NCBI GenBank assembly: GCA_030035585.1
Contig: CM057468.1
Span: 54,866,145 to 54,930,144 of the forward strand
Source of the DNA: Dugong dugon
Lineage: Eukaryota > Chordata > Mammalia > Sirenia > Dugongidae
Direction of reading: 5' to 3'
Length of the DNA stretch: 64,000 nt
The notes beneath the pieces are model-generated. The model searched no databases and was not told the origin of the DNA. It saw only the letters and a program-made list of their open reading frames with translations. The position numbers were made by a program, and so were the translations under genes. Shown here in pieces: positions 46,533 through 60,000 of this stretch. Numbering within the stretch: the first letter of the stretch is position 1; the number at the start of each line of letters is the position of its first letter.

Positions 46533-47965
46533 GAGGGTGGGGCCAAGATGGCAGAGTAGTAAGATGCTTTGTATGGTCCCTCTCACAATAAAGACACAAA
46601 AAACAAGTGATCAATTATATATGACAATTTAGGCACCCTGAACATCAAAGACAAGGTTAAGGAATCAGACTGAGTGTCAGGGGGAGGAAGAGACGGTTCA
46701 GAAGCAGGGAGGAGTTGCCAGACCTGACCTGGTGGGAACCAGTACCCTGCAGGCTGGATTGGCTGGTGCGAATGGTGAGGCAAACAGTGGCACCCTGGAT
46801 GCATTTTCCACATCAGGAGAGACTGAGTGGTGGAGAGTCAGCTCAAACCTCCAGAATCAGTGAGAAATAGCACTCAACTGGTGAAAGATAAGTACAAGTG
46901 TCTAACCTACCGTGCAGATTTAAAAAAAAAAAAAAAAAAGGCCTCCTCCTTTTGGGAAATACTGCTCTCCAATTTACCTGCTCCCCCCCAGCTCTGTTCT
47001 AGGTGCTGGGTTTACTTTCAGAGATTGCTGCACTCCCTGGGCCAGAAGTAGGACTCGTCTCGCTCCCTGAGACATTCTTCCAGCTTTGGCTAGGGAACAA
47101 ATTAACAAACAGAAAAAAATAATCTGCCAGCAACCCTAAGCCAGGAACTCAGGGCAGGCACAGCCCCTTTACCAAGGCACAGGCATAAGGGGTCCACAGA
47201 CTTCATATGCCTGTCATCCCTGCATAGACCTGTGTGGGCCCATTTCAACAGTGTAGGCCCTCATTAGCACAGTATACCAGGGTGTATACCTGAAGTCTAT
47301 TTTCATCTATATCTGCCATAAGGGGGAGTGGCAGATTTGTGACATTTGACACCACCCTGACCATTAAGCAGGTTCCTCACCTACCCACATTAGGGGCCTG
47401 AGGACTGGTGGCTCCACCCACTCCACTGAGCTACCCACAGCAGGAGTCCAAGAATAAGTCCTTACAGCCAACAGCATTGGGTGCCCATAGTCTGGTTGCA
47501 AAACCCACCTATCTATGTGCTCTAGGGAACAGGGACACGCCTTCCACCAAGACACTCAGAGGCAGCAGTCAGACCCCTGCCTTGATCAGCGCATGACCCA
47601 CTGCTACAGCAAGCTACCTGTGTCTACTCCAATCACTCCTGCCTGTCTGGGACTGTAGGTGAGAGCCTGCACCATTCATTTGGTGACCAACGACTGGACA
47701 CCTGAGCTTGGTCCACACAAGAATAGTAAAAAGACTTGGGCTCACGTACCTGGTAACAGATCTAGCCACCAGGAGACAGGACCTGAGAACTTCAAAGATA
47801 CCAATAATCAAACTAGCTCACACGAGCAGCCTATTTGGGCATATCAAAACAAAACAAAATAAGAAGCTGGAAACAGGGAGCAAACATTAAATAAATAAAT
47901 ATAATAACTTATTGATGGCTCAGAGACAACAGTCAAAATCAAATCACATAAACAGGCAGACCATG

Positions 47966-48937
47966 ATGGCTTCAGCAAACCACCAAAACAAAGAATCAAA
48001 AAACCTTCCAGAGGAAGAGAACTTCTTGGAATCACCAGAGGTAGAATTCAAAAGACTAATATACAGTACTCTTTAAGAAATCAGGAAGGAGATCAGGCAA
48101 AACACAGAACAAACCAAGGAATGCACAGACAAAGCAATAGAGGAACTTAAGAAGGTTATTCAAGAGCATAATGAGAAATTTAACTGGCTGCAAGAATCCA
48201 TAGAGAGACAGCAAACAAAAATACTAAAGATTAACAATAAAATTTCAGAATTAGACAACTCAGTAGAAACTCATAGGAGCAGAATTGCGGCAATGGAACT
48301 CAGAATTAGTGAGACTGAAGATAAAGCTCTTGACACGAACTTCTCTGAGGAAACATCAGATAAAAGAATTCAAAAAATGAAGAAACCCTAAGAATTATGT
48401 GGGACTCTATCAAGAGGAATAACCTACGAATGATTGGAGTACCAGAATGGGGAAAGGGGGGATATCATAGAATACAGAGAGAATTATTGAAGATATTTGT
48501 AGGCAGAAAATGTCCCCGATATCGTGAAAGATGAGACCATATCTATCCAAGATGCTCATCAAAATCCACACAAGGTAGATCCCAAAAGAAAGTCACCAAG
48601 ACATATTATAATCAAACGTTCCAAAACCAAAGATAAACAGAGAATTTAAAGAGCAGTTAGGGATAAACGAAAAGTCACCTACAAAGGATAGTCAATAAGA
48701 CTAAGCTCAGACTACTCAGCAGAAACCATCCAGGCAAGAAGGCAATAGGATGACATATATAAAGCCTTAAAGGAAAAAAACAGCCAGCCAAGAATTATAT
48801 ATCCAGCTACCCTGTCTCTCAAATATGATGGTGAAATTAGAGCATTTCCAGACAAACAGAAGTTTAGGGAATTTGTAAAAACCAAACCAAAATTACAAGA
48901 AATACTAAAAGGAGTCCTCTGGTTAGAAAATAAATAA
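47966..48937 (+). pseudogene. L1 copy C ORF1 pseudogene
   Basis: The ATG at 47966 opens a frame that stops after 36 codons (TAA after CTCTT, at about 48074-48076). Downstream the coiled coil, RRM (AATCCACACAAGGTAGATCC region) and C-terminal domain (TATATATCCAGCTACC, CCAGACAAACAGAAG) are recognisable by alignment with copy B, with several stops and frameshifts. The residual ORF1 ends with TAA at 48935-48937. Confidence 0.82.
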
Positions 48938-49363
48938 CATCAGATAACAAGCCAAGAGTAGAACACAGGACAGAGCAACCAGACATTAACACAGATAGGG
49001 AAGTCAGGAAAATAAATCAAAGGTAAAACATGGAAAATAGAGAAACAGAGACATCAGTATGTAAAAGATGACAACATTAAAACAAAAAAAGAGGGACTAA
49101 AACAATGTAGTCATTGATCTTTCATACAGAGAGGAAGAAATAAAGATTGGTTTAAACTTAGAGAAATAGGAGTAAATATTAAGGTAGCCACAAAGGAAAC
49201 TAACAATCTGATACTTCAAAATAAAAGACAAGAAAAATATAAAGACTCAGCAAATAACAAAATCAACAACAAGAAAAGAAAAACATACAGAAAAATGACT
49301 CAGCACAGAAAATTAAGTGGAACAAAGAAACTGTCACTAACACATACAAAAAAATACATCAAA

Positions 49364-52300
49364 ATGACGGCACTAACTCATATCTATCCATAATAACACT
49401 GAATGTAAATGAACTGAATGCACCAATAAAGAGACAGAGAGTGGCAGAATGGATAAAAACACCATCCGTCTATATGCTGCCTACAAGAGACACACCTTAG
49501 ACTTAAAGACACAAATAAATTAAAACTCAAAGGATGGGAAAAAATATATCAAGCAAACAACACTCAGAAAAGAGCAAGAGTGGCAATAGTAATCTCTGAC
49601 AAAATAAACTTCAAAGCAAAATCCACCACAAAGGATAAGAAAGGACACTGTATAATGGTAAAGGGTCAATATACCAGGAGGACATAACCATAATAAATAT
49701 TTACACACCCAAGAACAGGGCACCAAAATTTATAAAATAAACTCTAACAGCATTGAAAGGAGAAATAGACAGCTCCATAATTAACAGTAAATATTTCAAC
49801 ATACCACTTTCAGTGAAGGACAGAACATCCAGAAAGAAGCTCAATAAAGATACAGAAGATCTAAAAGCCACAATCAACCAACTTGATCTCATAGACATAT
49901 ACCGAACACTCCACCAGACAGCAGCCAAGTACACTTTATTTTCCAATGTACATGGAACGTTTTCCAGAATAGAGCACATATTAGGCCACAAAGCAAGCCT
50001 TAACAGAATCCAAAACATCAAAATATGACAAAATATCTGTTCTGACCATAAAGCCAAAAAAGTAGAAATCAATAACAGGAAAAGCAAGAAAAAAAAAAAA
50101 AATCAAATACATGGGAACTGAATGATAGCTTGCTCAAAAACTACTGGGTTACAGAAGAAATTAAGGATGGAATACAGAAATTCATAGAATCAAATGAGAA
50201 TGAAAACACATCCTACCAGAACCTTTCAGACACAGCAAAAGCAGTGCTCAGAGGTCAATTTATAGCAATAAATACACACATCCAAAAAGAAGACAGGGCC
50301 AAAATTAAAACATTAACCCTACAACTGGAACAAGTAGAAAGAGAGCAGCAAATGAAGCCCTCAATTGCCAGAAGAAAGGAAATAATAAGAATTAGAGCAG
50401 AATTAAATGAAACAGAGAATGAAAAAAACAATTGAAAGAGTTAACAAGACCAAAAGCTGGTTCTTTGAAAAGATCAACAACATTAATAAACCACTGGCCA
50501 AACTGAAAAAAGAAACACAGGGGAGGAAGCAAATAACCTGAATAAGAAATGGGATGGGTGATATCACAACAGGCCCAACTGAAATTAAAAGAATCATAAC
50601 AGAATACTATGAAAAACTATACTCTAACAAATTTGAAAATCTAGAGGAAATAGGCAAATTTCTAGAAACACACTACCTACCTAAACTAACACAAACATAG
50701 ATAGAACAACTAAATAAACCTACAACAAAATATTGAAAAAGTAATTTAAAAACTCCCAACAACAACAAAAAAGCCCTGGCTCTGACAGCTTTGGTGGAGA
50801 ATTCTACCAAACTTTCAGAGAAAAGTTAACACCACTACTACTAAAGGTATTTCAGAGCATAGAAAAGGCTGGAATACACCCAAACTCGTTCTATGAAGCC
50901 AGCATAACCCTGATACCAAAACCAGGTAAAGACACCACAAAAAAAAGAAAATTAGAGACAAATATTCCTCACAAACATAGATGCAAAAATCCTCAGCAAA
51001 ATTCTAGCCAATAGAATTCAACAATATATCAAAAAAAAAAAATTCACCATGACCAAGTGGGATTCATACCAGTATGCAGGGATGATTCAATATTAGAAAA
51101 ACAATCAGTGTAATCCAACAGATAAATGAAACAAAAGACAAGAATGACATGATCTTATCAATTAATGCAGAAAAGGCATTTGCAAAGTCCAACACCCCTT
51201 CATGACAAAAACTCTCAGCAAAACAGTAATAGAAGGGAAATTCGTCAACATAATAAAGGACATTTATACAAAGCCAACAGTCAACATCATCCTAAATGGA
51301 GAGAGTCAGAATGCATTCCCCTTGAGAAAAGGAACCAGACAAGGATGCCCTTTATCACCACTCTTATTCTATATTGTGCTGGAGGTCCTAGTCAGAGGAA
51401 TTAGGCTAGAAAAAGAAATAAAGAGCATCCATATTGGTAAGGAGGAAGTAAAAATATCCCTATTTGCAGATGATATGATCTTATACACAGAAAACCTCAA
51501 AGAATCCACAAGAAAACTATTGGAACTAATAGAAGATTTCAGCAAAATATCAGGATACGAGATAAACATACAAAAATCGGTTGGATTCCTCTACATCAAC
51601 AGAGAACTCAAAGAGGAAATCACCAAATCAATACCATTTACAATAGCCCCCAAGAAGATAAAATATTTAGGAATAAACCTAGCCAGAGACGTAAAAGACC
51701 TATACAATGAAAACTACAAGACACTGCTGTAAGAAACCAAAGGAAACCTACGTAAGTGGAAAAACATACCTTGCTCAAGGATAGGAAGACTCAACATTGT
51801 GAAAATGTCAATTCTACCCAAAGCAGTCTACAGATACAATGTAATCCTTATCCAAAATCTAAGAACAATTTTTAACTAGATGGAGAAACACATCACCAAC
51901 TTCATATGGAAAAGGAAGTGGCCTTGAATAAGTAAAACGTTACTCAAGAAGAATAAAGTGGGAGGCCTCACACTACCTGATTTTAGAACCTATTATACTG
52001 CCACAGTAGTCAAAACAATCTGGTACGGGTACAACAGACACGTAGACCAATGGAACAGGTTGAACATCCAGACATAAATTCATCCACGTATGAGCAGCTG
52101 ATATTTGACAAAGGCCCAATGTCCATTAAATGAGGAAAAAACAGTTTCTTTAACAAATGATGCTGGCGTAAATAGATATCCATCTGCAAAAAAGTGAAAT
52201 AAGACCCATACCTCACATCATGCACAAAAATTAACTCAAAATGATCAAAGACCTAACTATCAAATTGAAAATGATGAAAGTCATGGAAAAAAATAGGGAC

Positions 52301-53161
52301 AACACTAGGAGCCTTAATACATGGCATAAACAGAATACAAACCATAACTAACAATGCACAAACACCAGAAGAGAAACTAGATAACTGGGAGCTCCTAAAA
52401 ATCAAACACTTATGCTCATCAAAAGACTTCACCAAAAAAGTAAAAAGACAACCTACACACTGGGAAAAAAATTTTGTCTACGACATATCTGATCAGGGTC
52501 TAATCTCTAAAATCTACAAGATACTGCAAAACGTCAACCACAAAAAGATAAATAACCCAATTTAAAAAATGGGCAAAGGATATGAACAGGCACTTCACCA
52601 AAGAAGACATTCAGGAAGCTAACAGATACATGAGGAGATGTTCATGATCATTAGCCATTAGAGAAATGCAAATCAAAACTACAATAAGACACCATCTCAC
52701 CCCAACAAGGCTAGCATTAATCCAAAAAACACAAAATAATAAATGTTGGAGAGTTTGCAGAAAGCCTGGAACACTTATACACTGCTGGTGGGAATGTAAA
52801 ATGGAAATTGATTTGGCACTTCCTTAAAAAGCTAGAAATAAGAAGTACAATACAATCCAGCAATCCCTCTTCTTGGAATATATCCTAGAGAAATAAGAGC
52901 CATCACACAAATAGATATATGCACACCCGTGTTCATTGCAGCACTGTTCACAATTGCAAACATATGGAAATAACCTAGGTGCCCATCAACAGACAAATGG
53001 ATAAACAAATTATGGTATATTCACACAATGGAATACTAAGCAGCCATAAAGAACAATGATGAATCCATGAAACATATCATAACATGGATTAATCTGGAAG
53101 ATATTATGCTGAGTAAAATTAGTCTCAAAAGGACAAATATTGTATGAGACCACTATTATAA
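49364..53161 (+). pseudogene. L1 copy C ORF2 pseudogene
   Basis: The ATG at 49364 aligns with the ORF2 start of copies A and B. Fragments stay open at 49753-50028 (endonuclease), 50130-50435 and 51202-51732 (reverse transcriptase with FADD at 51463-51474). Many stops and indels separate them, for example TAG at about 50698 and frameshifts at 51045-51190. The end corresponds to TAA at 53159-53161. The segment around FADD is the best preserved. Confidence 0.85.
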
Positions 53162-54152
53162 GAACTCAAGAAAAGGTTTAAACACAGAAGAAAACATTCT
53201 TTGATGGTTACGAGGGTGGGGAGGGAGGGAGAGGGGAGTTCACTAACTAGATAGTAGAAAAGAATTATCTTAGTTGAAGGGAAGGACAACACACAACACA
53301 GGGGAAGTCAGCACAATTGGACTAAACCGAAAGCTAAGAAGTTTCCTGAACACAACAGAACACTTTGAGGGACAGTGTAGCTGAGGTAGGATTCTGGGGA
53401 CCATGGTTTCAGGGGACATCTGGGTCAACTGGCATAACAAAGTTTATTAAGAAAATGTTCTGCATCCCACTTTGGCAAGTGGTGTCCGGGGTCTTAAAAG
53501 CTAGCGAGCGGCCATCTAAGATGCATCAACCGGTCCCAGTTCACCGGGAGCAAAGAAGAATGAAGAACACTAAAGACACAAGGAAAATATTAGCCCAAGA
53601 GACAAAAGGGGCCATATAAATCAGAGACTCCATCAGCCTGAGACCAGAAGAACTAGATGGTGCCCGGCTTCCACCGATGACCACCCTGACAGGGAACAGA
53701 ACAGAGAGTCCCTGACGGAGCAGGAGAAAAGTGGGGTGCAGAACTCAAATTCTAGTAAAAAGACCAGACTTAATGGTCTGACTGAGACTGGAGGAACCCC
53801 AGAAGACATGGCCCCCAGACTCTCTGTTAACCCAGAACTAAAACCATTCCTGAAGCCAATTCATCAGATAAAGAATAGACTGGACTAGAAGACATAAAAT
53901 GAAACTTGTGAAGAATGTGATTCTTAGTTCAAGTAGAGACCCGAGATTAAATGGGCAGCTTCTGTCCAGAGGCAAGATGAGAAGGCAGAAAGGGATAGGA
54001 GCTGGTTGAATGGACACAGGAAATCCGGGGTGGAAAGGAGGAGTCTTTTGTCACATCAGAGGGACAGCAAGACAATAATGTGTGTATAAACGTTTGCATG
54101 AGAAACTAACTTAAACTGTAAACTTTCACCTAAGGCACAATACAAAAAACTA
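53162..54152 (+). other. L1 copy C 3' UTR
   Basis: The G-rich tract GGGTGGGGAGGGAGGGAGAG lies at about 53214-53233. CAACTGGCATAACAAAGTTT follows at 53429-53448. GTCTTAAAAGCTAGCGAGCGG at 53491 is shared in part with copies A and B. The minus-strand L1 end at 5870-6360 belongs to this subfamily. Confidence 0.8.
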
Positions 54153-54178
54153 AAAAAAAAAAAAAAAAAGGCTTTGTG

Positions 54179-54808
54179 AGCCCTCTTGATAGCTTCCATT
54201 CTCTCTCTCCAGGATAATCCTTCTATTTAAAGGTGTGCTACACATACTTTTTCCTTCAAACTATAAAAAGTTCCTCAAGAACAGGGAATCGATCTGTCTA
54301 CATATCTTATTCAATTTTTTATGTGCAACCCCCCTTTTGCTTCATCCTCTCTCCTAGGTCAAATAAGGGAAATCACAATGCATGGTTATTTGATAAATTT
54401 CAGTTGTTTAAGTGTGACTTTCAAAACAACTGAATTTCATGAATACATTAAATCTGTATCAAGGTGATAGTAGCCTTCTCTGGAAGGTGGAAGAAGTTTG
54501 CTTTAATTTTTAGCTAATCTTTCAGCTCCTTGGGCTTAGAATACCCTTTCTGCTTCCACTATTGGGCAGCTATCAAACGGGAAATAGGACTTTTAAAATA
54601 GCCTCACTCTTCATCAGTGGCCCTACCAGTTTCTGGAAGTAGAAACTTTTTGGAAATATGTGATGGCTTCTACCACTGACAATGGATGAATGTTATTCCA
54701 TTTCCCCATGCGGTACAGTGAATTATTTAATATGGCCTTTCTAGCCACGGTCTTTGAGACTCACATACAATGACTGAGTGGGACTGTGCAAATAAGGTAT
54801 ATGGAACC
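54179..54808. other. Unassigned intergenic sequence
   Basis: No gene or repeat family recognised. Confidence 0.5.
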
Positions 54809-55400
54809 TGTGATGGTTGGGTGATGTGTCAATTTGGCTAGGCCATGATTCCCAGTATTGTATGGTTGTTCTCCATTTTGTGATCTGATGTAATTATCCT
54901 AATGATCCTCCATTTTATGTGTTGTAAATCCTAATCTCTATATGTTACTGAGGCAGGATTAGTGTGGGGTGAATCCTGAGTCACAACCCTGCAGGAGGTC
55001 ATGACTCAAATCCCACCCTTATTCAATTTATACCCTTCCCTGGTGTGTGGCCTGCATCCAAGGTATATATGTAGGTTCTCTGGTGGGGTTCTTTCTCTCT
55101 ACACGTAGATCCTGAATCATCGTCTGACCTCTGGTTCTTGAGACTTGAGCCAGAGGCCTGCCTTCTGTCCTGATGATTCTGGGATTTGCCAGCTTCTGTA
55201 GTCCAAGAGGCTAGCAGTCTGTCGTCTGACCTGATTTCACCAGCTTCTGCAAACTTGTGAGCCAGCATCTTATCATCTGGTCTGATGATTTGTGTTCATT
55301 GGCACCTGCAGCCGTGTGAGTAAGGAGAAACCTATGCCTGACCCACAGATTTGGGACTTGCCAGCCTCCACAACCGCGTGAGCTATTTCCTTGATACCGT
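54809..55400 (+). mobile_element. ERVL-type LTR, 3' truncated
   Basis: Starts TGTGATGGTTGGGTGATGTG and continues TCAATTTGGCTAGGCCATGA. It ends at about GAGCTATTTCCTTGATAC, where the copy at 28010-28557 would continue for some 80 bp more. Same family as that copy, opposite strand. Confidence 0.6.
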
Positions 55401-58400
55401 TCGTGATTTCTGTGAGGTGTTGCAGTGAATTACAGAACCCAAAGACAGGAGGAAGAGTGCTGAGGAGTAGTAGTTTATGTTAGAGATGGAGTGGTATAGC
55501 AATTTGGAAAAGCTGCACATTTGAGATATCTTTAACCTCTGCCTCACAGGTACTAGCTTTGTGCTGATCCTTATAAAAGAAATTATTCATTTACACCATT
55601 TGACAATGTGCTGTCATCTGGATGCTTAGAGGGTCATGTAGCACACTGTGTAAATAAAAAAGCATTCTGAGCATTCTTAGATCTTTACATTTTTATTTCA
55701 AAACATTAAGTTTCATATTCATGAACACTTACTTTTAAACAGAATGATGCATTAATTAAATGCCTTGTCATAACTGTTAAAAGCTCTGTTAGAAAAATAA
55801 ACATCTCACAAACTACAGTGTCAGCTCTTCAATAAATACATTAAACAGAAGTTAGTAGTCAATCAGAGTTATATGAACAGTTCATAGTATATTATGTGAA
55901 ATTATCATATTCACCAATTTTTCATATTATTTAAGTCAATTTAACTTTATGTAGAATTCAAAGCTGGAAATAACAAGAAGTATGTTTAATGAGAATTTGT
56001 TTCTTTCTTAGAGCTATTTTATATTCAAATATTTTAACAATACATTCTATATTAAATTTGTTTTTACAAAGGCAGTACACGTTAAGTGAAACAAAGTAAC
56101 GTTATTGATAATTTAAAAACACTTTTATTTATTGCAGAGGTTTAAAAACTTTAAAGAAGTAGCTGGTAAATGTAAAATAGTTTTAAAAGTATGTTAAATA
56201 TATGCAAAATGGATTTCTATATTAATGTGTGCAAATTTATTTCTTCTGATAATTTAGAATTAAAATATTTTATACTCAATATTCTTAATATAATCTATAT
56301 ACCATACTTGTCGTTGTGTATAATTCTTTTCAAAATCATATATACCTGTGGGATTGTGTAAAGTCAAAAAGTTTTTACATAAATCACATATTTCCCATCC
56401 TTGAAGACTGCAGTGGTATTTTATACTGTCGTGTAAGACATTTTTAACTTAAGAAGTAGATTGCAGAGGCAAGAAACCTGATTAACAGAGTTAACTTACA
56501 AAGAAAAATTTTATGCAGAAAAGTATTCCAGGTAGATAAAAGAGTAGTGTTATTACTCCCAGGTATTTCATTAACAGCTGCCCAGATGGCTGAATAATTG
56601 TGTCAAATAATTCAAATAACTTAAATATGCAGTTATATGATAGTCATTACATGGGCTTGAAGGTAAATTTATCAGAGCCAAGAAAAAAATCAAATGAGAA
56701 AACAGAAGTGATAAAAAAAAAATGAAAGAAGTAGGAGGATTGAGAGAAAAGCTGTTTTCCACAGCACGGATTGGTCGTATCATATTTTTCTCCTGTCATT
56801 GACATAAAACATGTAAGATGCTGAAAAATCGAATTATGATGGTTTTATGTAATATTTTTTCCAGTTTTTCTGTTTAAAACTGAGATGATCATATAAAAGA
56901 ATCCCTTAGAAAGGAACTGAAAGAATAAGAAGTTGTCAACAAATCTGGTGGAAACCTACCTATTTCTGTCAGTTAAACTTAGGGTTTGCGAAAACCACAG
57001 CCACTAGCATGAAGTATAAACAAGAGCCTGAAAGAGCTTTTATAACCAAAACTCAGCAGGATCTGAGCTCATATAAGACTTCTGGGTCCCATTTTGCATT
57101 GTATGTGATTCAGATGCACTGAAAATTGGCTTCACGTGTTGTCATAAATGGATTCTCAAATATTTATAAGAAAAGGAATACCCCTATACACATGGACATG
57201 TGTTTAAAGATGAATTAGTGTAATATTTATTCATGTACAACTTTAAACACTGTATCTAAGATGCCAACAATTGCAAGTTACATCACAATTTCAGAGATAT
57301 TAAATCGAAAAAGTAGGTGTCCTAGAATCAATGAGATATGAATATGGATATGTATAATCAATTATGCATAATACATTTGCAATAGAAGAATTATAAAAGA
57401 ATAGAGGAATGATTCTAAAGAATGCTAGTTCCATATTCCTTTAAAAAGTATATCTCAGTTTGCATCTCATGAAATAGAGTTCTTAAGGTCAATACAGGTA
57501 AGAATAGCCTTAAATTAAATATTAAGAGTAAATAAACAGAATACAATATGCACATAATTGAACTCCCAAGAAGCTGTATTTCACTTGAGACTTTCATGAA
57601 AACTTATATATCACGAATCTTTCAAAACTGAAAGAAATTCAAACAATTGTGAAAATTTAAAATTACTAGTTTTTCATTGGTCTGTCTTTGTTCAGGAGCA
57701 TAGTGTCAAATAAGTTTTAAAATCAGTAAAAGATGTTTGAAAATACACAACATCGTACTATTAAATTCAGCTATTTTTCACAATTTAACTTACTGAGCTT
57801 GAAGCTTTAGGGTAATCTCTTGGGATATGCAAGTGGAAACAGGTGTGAGGAAAGGCAGGCACTATTCACGTTGACTCTTATCTAGTCTACCAAGTACCAT
57901 GAGGAATTAAAACAAAACAAACAAAAAAAAAGGTTACTTGTAAGGAGAGAAAATTTCAGTCTATAAAAACCATGTTTTCGTGTCTCATGGATGCCTGTTG
58001 TCATAGATATAAATATCTTCAGTAGGGATTAAGTAAATATTATAAAACTATTTGGAATTTATTCTTTGGTGAATTGTCACCTCTGATGTATTCACTAACT
58101 TTATATTTTCAGTTTTGAAAAATCTGCCTTCAGAGATTCTGTTCAACCATAGTTTTTTGTTTTTGTTTTTCTTTTGGGGAAGGATTATTTTTATAAGCCA
58201 AAGATGAATTGAACACTTAGAACATAATCAGATCCTTAGTGAATTCTTGAGTCTTCCACAGAACGTCTATGGCTTAATAAATATTAATAAACTTCCAAAA
58301 ATATATCAAATGTTTATAAATGCACACGCACTGCAGTATAAATATGTCCCCAAGAAATAAAATGCATAGTTACATTGTAGTGTATATATGACACATTTCT

Positions 58401-59825
58401 ATATCATTACATACTTTACAGCACAAAAATGCTGTCATATCAAAAGTGTTATTCAAGTTCTTGATTTTGTTAACAGTTTAAAATTTCATTAATTGTGTTT
58501 AATATCAATGAATCTCAAAAGGCTCCTCGTTATATTAGTTGAAAATAGGCTCTATTTACATAAATTACTTAATCTAAGAATACCCTGTTTTCTCTTCTCT
58601 TTTAAATTAATTCTAACTAGTCAAATATTAATTCTCTTCTTACAAACCATTACACAGGAAAACATGAATGATTCAAGTAAAATATAAGCACTAAAATCTT
58701 TAAGAATTAGATCATTAAGTAAAAAGGAAGCGCAAGACATCACAAGCATAGCTACAATCATCATCTAGCATTGAAATGCCTATCAGGAAGTCTGTACCTT
58801 ACAACGATAACAGCCTTGACCCATCATAAAGTTAGTGCAAACTAATGAAGGTGTGAAAGATATGAAGCCTGGATTTTTCAGGGTTTCATTTTTTTATGCT
58901 CTTTTGAATAGTTTATTCTATATGGAAATTATTTTATGAACATTGAAATACTCATTTTATAAATTGTCAGCATTTAAATTAATGGATCTATTCTAACTTT
59001 TCCTTTCATGGGGTTATCAGGCATCCATTTATTTTTCTTTTTCAAAAAGATGCTGTGTGTGATAGGTGGGCTGCAAAATGTGAGTTTTACATTATCCTTG
59101 GTGATTAAAGGTTTCTTACACAAGCTAGTCACAGTACTGAATCATGTCAATGTCCCCAGTCTCTCATTTCAGGAAGGAAATGCAGTTCAATTTAGCATTA
59201 CAATTGCTTGGCTGTGGGAGACAGCTAGTGGAGTTTCTGTGTTTGTTGGCTCCAGAACAATTTATTACAAGCTTTTCACTCCTCTTCAGGGTAGAATATG
59301 GGGTGGGTGCTAGTCTTCATTAAGATGCAAATATCTAGCACTTTGATTAATTCAAGTGATGGAAGACAGCAAATCTGGGAAATTAATTATAAGAAGATAT
59401 TTTAAATAGATTCCTTTGTTCTCATAGGCACGGCTCTGTATTGCACACAGGACTTTTGGACTGCTATCCAATAAAGTCAGATTTAACAAGTCAACAGGGA
59501 TATGGTAATTGTAAAGAAGTTTCCATTGAAGAAGAGTCAGAAGCTTCCTGCCTCTCTATCAAGTTTTGGGGTTGAGCACTGCATCACTCCGGGAGAGAAG
59601 GGAGTGTTGTTGACTCAAACTACAGTGTGAATAGGTTCCCCTAGAGTTGTGCCGTGCTGCAGTCTCTTGGTCTTGATTATCACAAAAGGCTGGAAGTTGG
59701 TTATGGGTAATTCACTCTGAATCGCTCTTTTCTACTTTGTTTTGAAACTTTCACGTGCTCATACTTAAGATTTCAGTAAATCACTTTGAAAATACTTGCC
59801 CAATTCAATATTTTAAAGATTCAAG
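55401..59825. other. Repeat-poor AT-rich sequence
   Basis: No exon, RNA gene, L1, RTE or AfroSINE seen. All frames are short and of AT-rich chance type. Confidence 0.5.
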
Positions 59826-60000
59826 AGGTAGCATGATATGTGCAATGAACACTGGCCTGGCAATATGACAGACATCCTTTTCTAATGCTGCTACTTATCA
59901 CTTGGGTGTTTATGGACAATTGAAACTTTCTGAGTCTCAGTTCTCTGACTAACCAAAAGGTGAATTAGCTTATTTCTAAGGTATCTTCTACCATCCTCCA
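59826..60000 (+). mobile_element. MIR SINE (ancient)
   Basis: GAGGTAGCATGATATGTGCA, CTACTTATCACTTGGGTG and TTTCTGAGTCTCAGTTCTCT follow the order of MIR. Strongly diverged. Confidence 0.5.

Larger units (their letters stand above)
46533..54170 (+). mobile_element. L1 copy C, full length, older subfamily
   Basis: Starts GAGGGTGGGGCCAAGATGGC and ends in poly(A) at 54153-54170. GCTTTGTG at 46525-46532 and 54171-54178 is a short target duplication. Its 5' UTR (46533-47965) is unrelated in detail to that of A and B. Its 3' UTR lacks their repeat units. Both ORFs are heavily broken. Confidence 0.88.
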
